From PHET01 sp038202795 (GTDB lineage: Bacteria; Actinomycetota; Coriobacteriia; Anaerosomatales; PHET01): a stretch of DNA of 6,401 nucleotides. Made by a program: the position numbers and the translations under genes. The stretch lies in assembly GCA_038202795.1 (NCBI GenBank), contig JBBREQ010000119.1, positions 1-6,401 on the forward strand. The letters run 5' to 3'. The notes below the pieces were generated by a model. The model was not told the origin of the DNA. It did not search any database and saw only the letters and a program-made list of their open reading frames with translations. This document shows, one piece after another, positions 1 to 5,007 of this stretch. The stretch's first letter is position 1; every line of letters starts with the position of its first letter.

Positions 1-48
1 GCGGTATTTACATCAATCCCGATACCGTTGAAACCGATACGGCTCCGA
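1..48 (-). other. possible start or fragment of a further glycosyltransferase at the left edge
   Basis: Just past the stop of the short glycosyltransferase, one minus-strand frame reads RIGFNGIGIDVNT before the window ends. This resembles either the N-terminal strand of many GT4 enzymes (MRIGFNG-type starts) or the GT4 inter-domain hinge (NGID-type). No ATG, GTG or TTG precedes it in that frame before an upstream TGA, so it could be a damaged gene start, a frameshifted remnant or chance. The peptide is short, so confidence is low. Confidence 0.2.
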
Positions 49-657
49 CTACCGGCGCTGGCCCCGACCGGCCATCAGCCGGCGATACAGGTCGAGATGC
101 ACCTGCACGCTGCGCCGCTCGCTGCCCTCCCCGCTGGGTTCGGTCACGATCTTGTCGGTGGGGACTCCGGCGAGCAGGACTTCGAGGCGTATGGCGTCGG
201 AATCGACCACGACGGCGGCAGCACTTCGCATGCCCAGCTCGTCGAAGCGGCGCATGAGCTTGTCGACCGGGCCACGGCGGCGGGTTCCCTGCGGATGGGC
301 AGCCATCGTGTGGACGACTTCTACCGAGGGGACCTTGCGCGCGGCCCACCGCAGCAGTAGATCGGCTTCGAGCCCGGTGGAGTGCGCGGCGACCGGCTCG
401 TGGCGCCGGAGGTACTTGCGCAGACGCGAGCGCGAACGCACCACATTCCACTTGTCGAGGATGTAGGGGTCGACAGTCGCGCCCAAAGCCCGCGCTCGCT
501 CACCCGCGGGGCTGTCCATCAGGCACAGAAAGCGGACGCTGGCGCCCAGTCGCAGGAGTTCGGCCATGAGTGCGAACCAGCGGTCCTCAACCCCGCCGAC
601 ATCGTGCCGGGGGTTGGCCGAGATGAACACGAAGGTGGAATCGGACCATGATCGCAT
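49..657 (-). CDS. truncated GT4-type glycosyltransferase (N-terminal domain only)
   Basis: The 202-residue protein opens with a Rossmann-like strand (FVFISANPRHDVGGVEDR, about residues 10-26) followed by the helix (FALMAELLRLGASVRFL) typical of the acceptor-binding N-terminal domain of GT-B, family GT4 enzymes. Residues 148-171 (AVVVDSDAIRLEVLLAGVPTDKIV) match the end of that domain, normally followed by the hinge and a roughly 170-residue nucleotide-sugar-binding domain. Here the chain goes straight to a segment (HLDLYRRLMAG, about 187-197) resembling the last helix of such enzymes. This suggests an internal deletion of the catalytic C-terminal domain, so the product is probably inactive alone. 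The ATG at 657 is preferred over an in-frame GTG at 711, which would overlap the GNAT gene. The Shine-Dalgarno sequence is weak. Role in polysaccharide assembly is inferred from family only. Confidence 0.65.
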   Translation of the reverse strand: MRSWSDSTFVFISANPRHDVGGVEDRWFALMAELLRLGASVRFLCLMDSPAGERARALGATVDPYILDKWNVVRSRSRLRKYLRRHEPVAAHSTGLEADLLLRWAARKVPSVEVVHTMAAHPQGTRRRGPVDKLMRRFDELGMRSAAAVVVDSDAIRLEVLLAGVPTDKIVTEPSGEGSERRSVQVHLDLYRRLMAGRGQRR

Positions 658-667
658 GAGAGCACCA

Positions 668-684
668 TCATACCTGCCGAGAAG
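668..684. repeat. 17-bp exact direct repeat, copy A (module-end element)
   Basis: The sequence TCATACCTGCCGAGAAG is identical to the one at 1557-1573. It begins 10 bases past the GNAT stop codon and lies before the short glycosyltransferase start. The two copies bracket the whole RHH/GNAT module with its promoter. An exact 17-mer repeat is not expected by chance in 6.4 kb. Confidence 0.85.
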
Positions 685-694
685 GCGGGGGTGG

Positions 695-1231
695 CTAGTC
701 CCGCGGTCCACTCTGGGAATCTGGAACCGCGGCCTCCACGTACGAGAGTGGCAGAGACATGAGCACGGTCCCCGTCACCCGTGGACGCCCCACAACCGCG
801 ACCGAAAGCTCAAACCCGAGCTTCTCGTAGAACGCCTGGGCGTTGAGCAGGGCATCGACGACAACCGCCACACACCCGTACTGGCCACGCAGCTGAAGCG
901 CAAGTCCCAGCAGGCGGTTCACGAGCAGTGTGCCCAGTCCGATCCCCTGATAGCGCTCGTCGACGGCGAGTCGTGCCAGACGCAGGACCGGCACCGGGTA
1001 GTGCGGCAGAGTCTTCGCGGTCGACTCCGGCAGATTGTCGGCAGCCAGCTCGCCAAGCGTGAACGTCGCGTACCCCACAACGCGCTCGTCATCAACGACC
1101 ACGAGTGTTCGCCCGATGTGATGCCGGAAGTCATTCTGTCCGGCGTACTTGCGGATGTAGTCGTCGTAATCAGAATCGCCACAGCTGAACCCCGTGCGTT
1201 CGTCGGTCGGCTGCAGGAGCCTGACGATCAC
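695..1231 (-). CDS. GNAT-family acetyltransferase toxin (TacT/AtaT type)
   Basis: A 178-residue GNAT acetyltransferase, matching the usual size of TacT/AtaT-type toxins. Known members acetylate the amino group of aminoacyl-tRNA with acetyl-CoA and block translation. Visible motifs are the family opening FSCGDSDYDDYIRKYAGQN (residues 15-33), the acetyl-CoA pyrophosphate loop RYQGIGLG (93-100) after the strand LARLAVDE, and FYEKLGF (134-140), whose Tyr135 corresponds to the conserved catalytic tyrosine. The GTG start overlaps the upstream RHH antitoxin stop by four bases (GTGA), so the two are translationally coupled as an antitoxin-then-toxin operon. The gene appears full length with no disruption. 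The target tRNA cannot be told from sequence. An ordinary GNAT enzyme is possible, but the RHH partner makes a toxin far more likely. Confidence 0.9.
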   Translation of the reverse strand: MIVRLLQPTDERTGFSCGDSDYDDYIRKYAGQNDFRHHIGRTLVVVDDERVVGYATFTLGELAADNLPESTAKTLPHYPVPVLRLARLAVDERYQGIGLGTLLVNRLLGLALQLRGQYGCVAVVVDALLNAQAFYEKLGFELSVAVVGRPRVTGTVLMSLPLSYVEAAVPDSQSGPRD

Positions 1232-1503
1232 GGGCGACCCGTTCGCATCAACCGGATGAGCGCTTCCGTCGGCTCAGGCTTGGACTGCAGCCGCTCAAAG
1301 AAGCGCTGACCCGATTCCTCGTCAAGCACGATACGCGTTGGGATGATCGCACTCGCCGGAAGCGAGTCGAGCGCATCGAGGTGACCCGTGATTGCATCCT
1401 CAATCACGCGCGACTTGGTGATGCCCGTCTCACGCACGAACATGTCGAGGCGGCGGTGCGTCGTGTCTGACACGAATGCAGATACCTGTCGTTCCTTCTT
1501 CAT
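1228..1503 (-). CDS. ribbon-helix-helix antitoxin (TacA / DUF1778-like)
   Basis: A 91-residue protein with an N-terminal ribbon-helix-helix fold: strand ERQVSAFVS (4-12), helix TTHRRLDMFVRETG (14-27), turn ITKS, second helix RVIEDAITGHLDAL (32-45). The C-terminal part (PTRIVLDEESGQRFFERLQ, then KPEPTEALIRLM) resembles the toxin-neutralising tail of DUF1778/TacA antitoxins, which wraps the GNAT toxin. The ATG at 1503 has an excellent Shine-Dalgarno sequence (AAGGAGG, seven bases upstream), and a promoter embedded in a four-box inverted-repeat operator lies just ahead. Autorepression by RHH dimers is expected from the family and fits the operator. The first 27 codons recur almost unchanged at 4916-4996. 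Confidence 0.9.
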   Translation of the reverse strand: MKKERQVSAFVSDTTHRRLDMFVRETGITKSRVIEDAITGHLDALDSLPASAIIPTRIVLDEESGQRFFERLQSKPEPTEALIRLMRTGRP

Positions 1504-1514
1504 GGTCGCGCCTC

Positions 1515-1554
1515 CTTGTAGGAGAGTCTACACTTTTGTAGTACCTCCTACAAG
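1515..1554 (-). promoter_or_regulatory. promoter and four-box operator of the RHH/GNAT operon
   Basis: A perfect 10-bp inverted repeat (CTTGTAGGAG at 1515-1524, CTCCTACAAG at 1545-1554) surrounds an inner pair CTACA (1528-1532) and TGTAG (1537-1541), giving four TGTAG boxes, a layout suited to two RHH dimers. On the minus strand a -35 TTGTAG (1548-1553) and -10 TAGACT (1525-1530) are 17 bases apart, so bound repressor would cover both. The Shine-Dalgarno sequence lies at 1511-1517. Confidence 0.8.
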
Positions 1555-1556
1555 CG

Positions 1557-1573
1557 TCATACCTGCCGAGAAG
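1557..1573. repeat. 17-bp exact direct repeat, copy B (module-end element)
   Basis: This is the second copy of TCATACCTGCCGAGAAG (first at 668-684). It begins three bases beyond the stop codon of the first MqsA-like antitoxin and ends at the RHH operator. The same sequence therefore follows the last gene of two unrelated TA families. Confidence 0.85.
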
Positions 1574-1576
1574 TCC

Positions 1577-2053
1577 CTACCGCGTCCGCTTCTTGTAGGG
1601 GCCGCGGCCTTCGCGGACGATGAGGGCGGGCTCAGCGAGTTCGCTCACGAGCTCGGGATGTGCCTGCAGCACCCTCATGAGCCGGTCCGCCGTGCCGCCT
1701 TGAACGATCTCGTCCCGCTCCCAGCGACCGACACTGCCGGGGCTGGCGCCCAAGAGACGCTCGAGGCCCGCTTGAGTCACCCCCAGCTCATGCCTGAGTG
1801 CGGAGATCTCTTCTGGATTCATTCTCCCGAGCTCGGCGCGTGCCATATCCGCGGCGCGCTCATCTAGCACGGCGAGCTGCCCTGCGTCGAAGAGACTCTC
1901 ACCACATGCCGTGCAGTGCTCATACTCGAGACCATCCACGACGTACGACCTACCACGGACGGTGACCGGTACCGGCTCGGAGCTCAGCGCGGCAGCACGC
2001 TCTCCGCAGAGCGAGCACACCCAGACCTCGCCGGTCCCACTTGTGCAACCCAT
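1577..2053 (-). CDS. mqsA: MqsA-like zinc-finger/HTH antitoxin, copy 1
   Basis: A 158-residue antitoxin with the MqsA plan: an N-terminal zinc-binding domain with two CxxC pairs (Cys13/16 and Cys47/50) that in MqsA binds the toxin, a linker, and a C-terminal Xre-type HTH (about 84-113, containing LRHELGVTQAGLERLLG and GRWERDE), then RLMRVLQAHPELV. It continues past canonical MqsA into a tail REGRGPYKKRTR (147-158) shared by every copy in this window. The ATG at 2053 lies one base past the toxin stop, with AGGAG inside the toxin's last codons, so the pair was a toxin-first operon like E. coli mqsRA. Its toxin is a pseudogene, so this antitoxin is probably an orphan that may still repress or neutralise related modules. 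No damage is visible in this gene. Confidence 0.85.
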   Translation of the reverse strand: MGCTSGTGEVWVCSLCGERAAALSSEPVPVTVRGRSYVVDGLEYEHCTACGESLFDAGQLAVLDERAADMARAELGRMNPEEISALRHELGVTQAGLERLLGASPGSVGRWERDEIVQGGTADRLMRVLQAHPELVSELAEPALIVREGRGPYKKRTR

Positions 2054-2054
2054 G

Positions 2055-2276
2055 CTAGTGCTCCTCTCCGTCTGTGCAGAACGACAGGATGATGACCGCC
2101 CGTCGAATCTCGTGCGGCGTGAACTTGATGTAGAGCCGCTGTCCGTCGATCACCGGACGGTAGATATCCAGCCATACGCCCATCCGGCCCGAGCGCCGAG
2201 ATGCAGGCAACGACGTACTGGATGGACCAGCCCTGCTCGCATCATCAAATATATCGCATAGCAATATTTCGCGCAA
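2055..2276 (-). pseudogene. mqsR: mqsR-like toxin pseudogene with two internal deletions
   Basis: The 3' part is intact and clearly MqsR-like: GVWLDIYRP, RLYIKFT, IILSF and DGEEH align with the two complete toxins here. Upstream, the middle of the gene is in another frame: around 2178-2241 the frame encoding GWSIQYVVACISAL aligns with the second toxin around its WSDSFFLECIARL. The earlier piece LLCDIF matches ALCDLK in the original frame. Compared with the second toxin, about 49 and 35 bases are missing at two places, a total of about 84 (28 codons), so the frame is restored and an ORF of about 73 codons from TTG at 2276 stays open. It lacks the PHY start region and the DFYKSQ segment with the likely catalytic lysine, so it should be inactive. 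Exact deletion endpoints are approximate. Confidence 0.8.
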
Positions 2277-2280
2277 ACGC

Positions 2281-2302
2281 TACCTGGCCGAGGCTTCTCG
2301 GC
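2281..2302. repeat. variant module-end motif with a 6-bp hairpin
   Basis: TACCTGGCCGAGG resembles the 17-bp repeat core TACCTGCCGAGAAG with one extra base. The stem GCCGAG (2287-2292) pairs with CTCGGC (2297-2302) around a GCTT loop. It lies in the 5' part of the mqsR pseudogene. No T tract follows on either strand, so a terminator is unlikely. Confidence 0.35.
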
Positions 2303-2337
2303 GAGCAACACGGTCCGTGGGGCTCGTCACGGCCGAT

Positions 2338-2380
2338 ATCTACCCTAATAGTAGATTTCGTGCCCTCACTGCGGTATTAT
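2338..2380. promoter_or_regulatory. divergent promoter region between the mqsR pseudogene and the GHKL gene
   Basis: An inverted repeat ATCTAC (2338-2343) / GTAGAT (2351-2356) with a 7-bp spacer overlaps a minus-strand TACTAT (2348-2353), the same -10-like hexamer found before the intact second toxin. On the plus strand TATTAT (2375-2380) could serve as the -10 of the GHKL gene, about 50 bases before its ATG, but no good -35 is visible. The repeat could be an operator acting on both directions. This is inference from position. Confidence 0.4.
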
Positions 2381-2431
2381 CTTTCCTAGCGGAAGATTCT
2401 GCTGTACCGCCACGGCAGGTTTGGAGCTCCC

Positions 2432-3463
2432 ATGGCCGATCCCACCACTGTCAGCATTGGAGAAGCGGCGCGCCAGCTTGGGCTGTCGGTCAAGCAGCTG
2501 CGGCGGCTCGCCGACCTTGGCGTGGTGCCCTTCGAGCGCTCTCCCGGCGGCCATCGGCTCTTCGACCTGTGGGCGGCGCGGCGCGCACTGGCTCAGGCCC
2601 CCGACGCGGGGCTGCGCATCATCGCACGCGAGACCGCTCCGAGCATCCCGACGTGGACTGCAGGCTATCCGCTGGAGGGGCTTGAAGAGGTCGACGTGTG
2701 GGAGCAGGCGTCAGAGGCATGGGGCCTCACCGAGCACTCCGAGGAGTACGCGGTGTTCCACTACACCTGCACCGAGCTCGTGAACAACGCCATCGACCAC
2801 TCGGGTGGCACGCGTGTCGAGCTGCGCCTGTTCCGAGACGCCCCCGAGAAGCTACGGTTCGAAGTCCGTGACGACGGCGTTGGCGCGTTTGAGCGTCTTC
2901 GATCCACGTTGGGGCTCGATGCCCCCCTTGACGCCATCGTCGAGCTGAGCAAAGGCAAGGCGACCAGCGATCCGTCGCGTCACTCGGGCGAGGGGCTGTT
3001 CTTCACCTCGCGCATCCTCGACCGCTTCCGGCTTGCGGCCAACGGAATCGAGTGGATGGTCGATAACGAACTCGACGACCAGGCGGTCGGGGTGTCAGCG
3101 GTCACGAGCGGAACGCTCGCGGGGGGCACGTTCTCGATTCCGCCCCACCGAACAACGGCACAGATGTTTAGGGCCTACGCCGGTGAAGACTTCGCGTTCA
3201 GCAGGACACGGCCTCGCGTCATGCTCGCTGCACTGGGGACAGACTTCGTCTCACGCAGCGAGGCCAAGCGCGTGCTTGCGCGCTTGGAGTCCTTTGATGA
3301 CGTCGACCTCGACTTCGGCGGCGTCGCAGGCGTGGGCCAAGCGTTCGTCGACGAGGTCTTTCGCGTCTGGCCGTCTGTGCACCCTGGGACCAAGATCGTC
3401 CCGGTCAACATGAACGCCGCGATCGAGTTCATGGTCAAACGCGGTCTGCCCTACCGGTCCTAG
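2432..3463 (+). CDS. MerR-type HTH / GHKL ATPase / STAS-like (DUF4325-like) fusion regulator
   Basis: A 343-residue soluble protein with three recognisable parts. Residues 7-45 (VSIGEAARQLGLSVKQLRR through GGHRLFD) form a MerR/excisionase-type DNA-binding winged helix. Residues about 85-237 form a GHKL (HATPase_c) domain with the N box ELVNNAIDHS (115-124), G1 box DDGVGAF (147-153) and G2 box HSGEGLFFTSRI (184-195). There is no dimerisation/phosphohistidine domain, so it is not a classical sensor kinase and is closer to anti-sigma-type ATPases. Residues about 251-338 (VDLDFGGVAGVGQAFVDEVFR, split by the strand at 291-295) match the STAS-like DUF4325 style. DNA binding, ATPase and STAS parts in one chain suggest a self-contained partner-switch regulator. 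Target and signal are unknown. The ATG has TTGGAG five bases upstream. It is the only plus-strand gene and converges on an antitoxin fragment 16 bases downstream. Confidence 0.85.
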   Translation: MADPTTVSIGEAARQLGLSVKQLRRLADLGVVPFERSPGGHRLFDLWAARRALAQAPDAGLRIIARETAPSIPTWTAGYPLEGLEEVDVWEQASEAWGLTEHSEEYAVFHYTCTELVNNAIDHSGGTRVELRLFRDAPEKLRFEVRDDGVGAFERLRSTLGLDAPLDAIVELSKGKATSDPSRHSGEGLFFTSRILDRFRLAANGIEWMVDNELDDQAVGVSAVTSGTLAGGTFSIPPHRTTAQMFRAYAGEDFAFSRTRPRVMLAALGTDFVSRSEAKRVLARLESFDDVDLDFGGVAGVGQAFVDEVFRVWPSVHPGTKIVPVNMNAAIEFMVKRGLPYRS

Positions 3464-3479
3464 CCACGCCGCGCCCCTA

Positions 3480-3746
3480 CTACGAGCGCTTCTTGTACGG
3501 GCCGCGGCCCTCGCGCGCGATGATGCCGAGGGAGTCGACAAACTCGGGGTGGGCCATCAGGTCCCGCAGATAGCGGTCTGCCATGTCGCTCTGCAGCGCC
3601 GTGCTGCGCTCCCATCGACCCAGCAGACCCTCGCTTATTCCTAGTCGGTTCTCGAGCTGCGATTGGGTGAGCCCGAGCGACTGCCGGATCGAACGGATGT
3701 CCTCGCCAGACAGCCTGCCGAGATCGACCCGTGCCTGCGGGTAGTT
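3480..3746 (-). pseudogene. MqsA-like antitoxin fragment lacking zinc finger and start codon
   Basis: An open frame of 88 codons starts right after a TGA (3747-3749) and has no ATG, GTG or TTG before its HTH. It encodes the C-terminal half of an MqsA-like antitoxin: ARVDLGRLSGEDIRSIRQ, the HTH region with LGLTQSQLENRLG and LGRWERS, then MADRYLRDLMAHPEF and the shared tail REGRGPYKKRS. The zinc-finger half with both CxxC pairs and any toxin gene are gone. The frame shows no internal stops, so truncation is recent or the domain is still used from an unconventional start. An ATG at 3748-3750 is in the wrong frame. It ends 16 bases from the convergent GHKL gene. Confidence 0.8.
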
Positions 3747-3767
3747 TCATGTTTTCCGCAACAACAG

Positions 3768-3783
3768 CGAGAAGTCGAGAAGT
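3768..3783. repeat. tandem 8-bp duplication (CGAGAAGT x2) after antitoxin 2
   Basis: Two adjacent copies of CGAGAAGT, followed by CC, lie about 20 bases beyond the stop codon of the second MqsA-like antitoxin. The second copy, CGAGAAGTCC, matches the end of the module-end element and its flank at 1568-1577 except near the last base. It may be a decayed or slipped version of that element. Confidence 0.4.
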
Positions 3784-3803
3784 CCAGCGCGGGACAGCAC
3801 CCG

Positions 3804-4262
3804 CTACTCCGTCCGCTTCTTGTACGGCCCCCTGCCCTCGCGGGCGATGAAGCCGGTCTCTTGTAGCAGTTCCGGGTGTGACCACAATAGCCGCATCAAC
3901 GTGTCTGCCGGCTTGTTCTGGGGATACAGGCCCCGCTCCCATCGTCCCACGGTCTTCTCACCCACCCCGATGACCGCCTCCAATGACGACTGAGTCAGGC
4001 CAAGGTCGTGTCGCAGCTGCCGGATCTCTTGTGGTGACAGCAGGCCTTGCTCTTCCCTGGCCAGTTGCGCGGCCCGAGCGCGCAGCTCGTCGCTTTGGCC
4101 AGCGAAGAAGAATTCCTCTTCGCACTGTGTACAGCGCTCACGCTCCACGCCCCCGACGTAGTAGGTACGGCCGCCGATCTCGACATCGACCGGATCGCTT
4201 GTGCGTACGATGGCCTTGGCACCGCAGACTGGGCAGACCGACCCCAGAGACTTCATGACCAT
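3804..4262 (-). CDS. mqsA: MqsA-like zinc-finger/HTH antitoxin, copy 2
   Basis: A 152-residue antitoxin with N-terminal zinc-finger cysteines (Cys10/13 and Cys44/47), a linker rich in Glu and Arg, and an Xre-type HTH (LRHDLGLTQSSLEAVIG, then VGRWERG) followed by LMRLLWSHPELL and the shared tail REGRGPYKKRTE. It should bind and neutralise the toxin encoded directly upstream and repress the operon through its HTH, as known for MqsA. The ATG at 4262 is chosen because AGGGGG lies six bases upstream and it begins ten bases past the toxin stop. The frame is open further to 4292, but that would overlap the toxin. The gene is complete with no visible lesion. The following module-end region leads into an antitoxin fragment. 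Confidence 0.88.
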   Translation of the reverse strand: MVMKSLGSVCPVCGAKAIVRTSDPVDVEIGGRTYYVGGVERERCTQCEEEFFFAGQSDELRARAAQLAREEQGLLSPQEIRQLRHDLGLTQSSLEAVIGVGEKTVGRWERGLYPQNKPADTLMRLLWSHPELLQETGFIAREGRGPYKKRTE

Positions 4263-4272
4263 GATGTGCCCC

Positions 4273-4608
4273 CTAGTGCGATTCGCCGTCAAGACAGAAC
4301 GACAACAAGATGAATCCGTGCCCGAGCTGAGCCTCAGTCACCTTCACGTAGACGCGACGGTCCTCGAACATCGGCCTGTACACATCGAGCCACACGTCGT
4401 CACGTGTCATGTGCATCTGGGACTTGTAGAAGTCGGCTGGCAGAAGACGCGCGATGCACTCAAGGAAGAAGGAATCCGACCACCTACGCCGGTCCAAGTG
4501 GCGACGCACCCGGTTTGGCACCCAATAGTCGCCCGATGCAAAACAACGCTTCAGGTCGCAGAGCGCGTAGTGCGGCTCTGTCCTCTCGTGACGTTCAAGC
4601 CCGGGCAT
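4273..4608 (-). CDS. mqsR: MqsR-family toxin, copy 2
   Basis: A 111-residue MqsR-type mRNA interferase; E. coli MqsR, 98 residues, is a RelE-fold RNase cleaving mainly at GCU. Family landmarks are PHYALCDLK (12-20), ADFYKSQ (58-64), VWLDVYRP (72-79), VYVKVT (86-91) and ILLSF (100-104). Lys62 in DFYKS fits a lysine implicated in MqsR catalysis. The family's WQDVY reads WLDVY here, so the Gln is lost. The ATG at 4608 has AGGGG six bases upstream and follows a promoter at 4656-4684; an in-frame GTG at 4665 lies upstream of the -10 and cannot be the start. It forms a toxin-first operon with the antitoxin ten bases downstream. The first and third copies share the Leu, so activity is likely retained or altered as a subfamily trait. 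Confidence 0.85.
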   Translation of the reverse strand: MPGLERHERTEPHYALCDLKRCFASGDYWVPNRVRRHLDRRRWSDSFFLECIARLLPADFYKSQMHMTRDDVWLDVYRPMFEDRRVYVKVTEAQLGHGFILLSFCLDGESH

Positions 4609-4655
4609 GGTCCACCCCTCGATAGAATCGTCGCGAGAGGGGTTCGCCTCAACGA

Positions 4656-4684
4656 ATAGTAGCACCGCATACCTTTTGTGGCAA
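4656..4684 (-). promoter_or_regulatory. promoter of the second mqsRA-like operon
   Basis: On the minus strand -35 TTGCCA (4679-4684) and an extended -10 TGCTACTAT (hexamer 4656-4661) are 17 bases apart. Transcription would begin near 4649, leaving about 40 bases of leader before the toxin ATG. The -10 region CTACTATT recurs before the mqsR pseudogene. Confidence 0.65.
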
Positions 4685-4737
4685 CGGGTTCAGGGCACTG
4701 GTCTTCCGGGTGTGGTCTGAGAGTCCATCCCCGACCC

Positions 4738-4756
4738 GCCCGCGGGCGCCGCGGGC
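4738..4756 (-). terminator. GC-rich stem-loop after the antitoxin fragment
   Basis: A perfect 8-bp stem (GCCCGCGG at 4738-4745, CCGCGGGC at 4749-4756) closes a GCG loop directly after the stop of the 4756-4918 fragment, reading leftwards. No T tract follows, so it is a stem-loop that may act as a weak or factor-assisted terminator, separating that fragment from the second mqsRA-like promoter. Confidence 0.4.
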
Positions 4757-4918
4757 TACTTCGCCCGCTTCTTGTACGGCCCCCTGCCCTCTCGGGCGAT
4801 GACACCGTGGGCGTCCACCAGCTCGGGGTGGGCCATCAGGTCGCGCAGGTAGCGGTCCGCCATGGTGCTCTGCAGCACGGTACCGCGCTCCCAGCGACCC
4901 ACAAGACCCTCGCCTTCC
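4756..4918 (-). pseudogene. 3' fragment of an MqsA-like antitoxin gene
   Basis: The minus strand encodes the end of an MqsA-like protein: EGLVGRWERGTVLQSTMADR, then YLRDLMAHPEL, HGVIAREG and the tail GRGPYKKRAK. It matches the ends of the third antitoxin and of the 3480-3746 fragment closely. The zinc finger and first half of the HTH are missing. At about 4913-4920 the sequence switches abruptly to the beginning of an RHH antitoxin gene in another frame. The fragment has no own start and cannot be translated from the RHH start in this frame, so it is a remnant left by recombination or deletion between modules. Confidence 0.85.
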
Positions 4919-4996
4919 CGTCTCGCGCACGAACATGTCGAGTCGCTGGTGCGTGGTATCTGAGACGAATGCCGAGACCTGTCGTTCCTTCTTCAT
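4916..4996 (-). pseudogene. 5' fragment of an RHH antitoxin gene (first 27 codons)
   Basis: The first 27 codons (MKKERQVSAFVSDTTH, then QRLDMFVRETG) are the same as in the complete RHH antitoxin except Gln for Arg at residue 17. Start codon and the strong Shine-Dalgarno sequence (5004-5010) are kept. After GAGACGGG the homology stops and the reading frame runs for about 88 more codons of antisense-like sequence (RRGSCGSLGARYRAAEH and on) to a stop at 4649. A chimeric 115-residue protein is therefore possible but looks like junk with only half an RHH fold. The GNAT partner is absent. The upstream operator is preserved. Confidence 0.85.
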
Positions 4997-5007
4997 GGCA
5001 GTGCCTC

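Noticed and set aside
566..1309. Long plus-strand reading frame opposite the GNAT gene
   Set aside because: It is a GC-rich antisense shadow: the minus strand carries the coherent GNAT and RHH motifs, a coupled start and a ribosome site, while this frame has no recognisable domain.
2287..2302. Rho-independent terminator at the GCCGAG/CTCGGC hairpin
   Set aside because: The stem is only six base pairs and no T tract follows in either direction.
2432..3463. Classical two-component sensor kinase
   Set aside because: There is no membrane segment, sensory domain or phosphohistidine dimerisation domain, and the ATPase is framed by HTH and STAS-like domains.
3714..3723. A further module-end element (CCTGCCGAGA)
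   Set aside because: This exact 10-mer lies within the coding part of the antitoxin fragment (Leu-Gly-Arg codons), so it is not counted as an intergenic element, though it might serve as a recombination point.
3460..3942. Minus-strand frame of 160 codons across the antitoxin fragment and antitoxin 2
   Set aside because: It reads the antitoxin DNA in the wrong frame and shows no family motif; the correct frame gives HTH and tail motifs.
4649..4996. Genuine 115-residue fusion protein
   Set aside because: Only the first 27 residues are RHH; the rest is out-of-frame antitoxin and promoter DNA without any domain signal. It could be translated but is unlikely to be functional.
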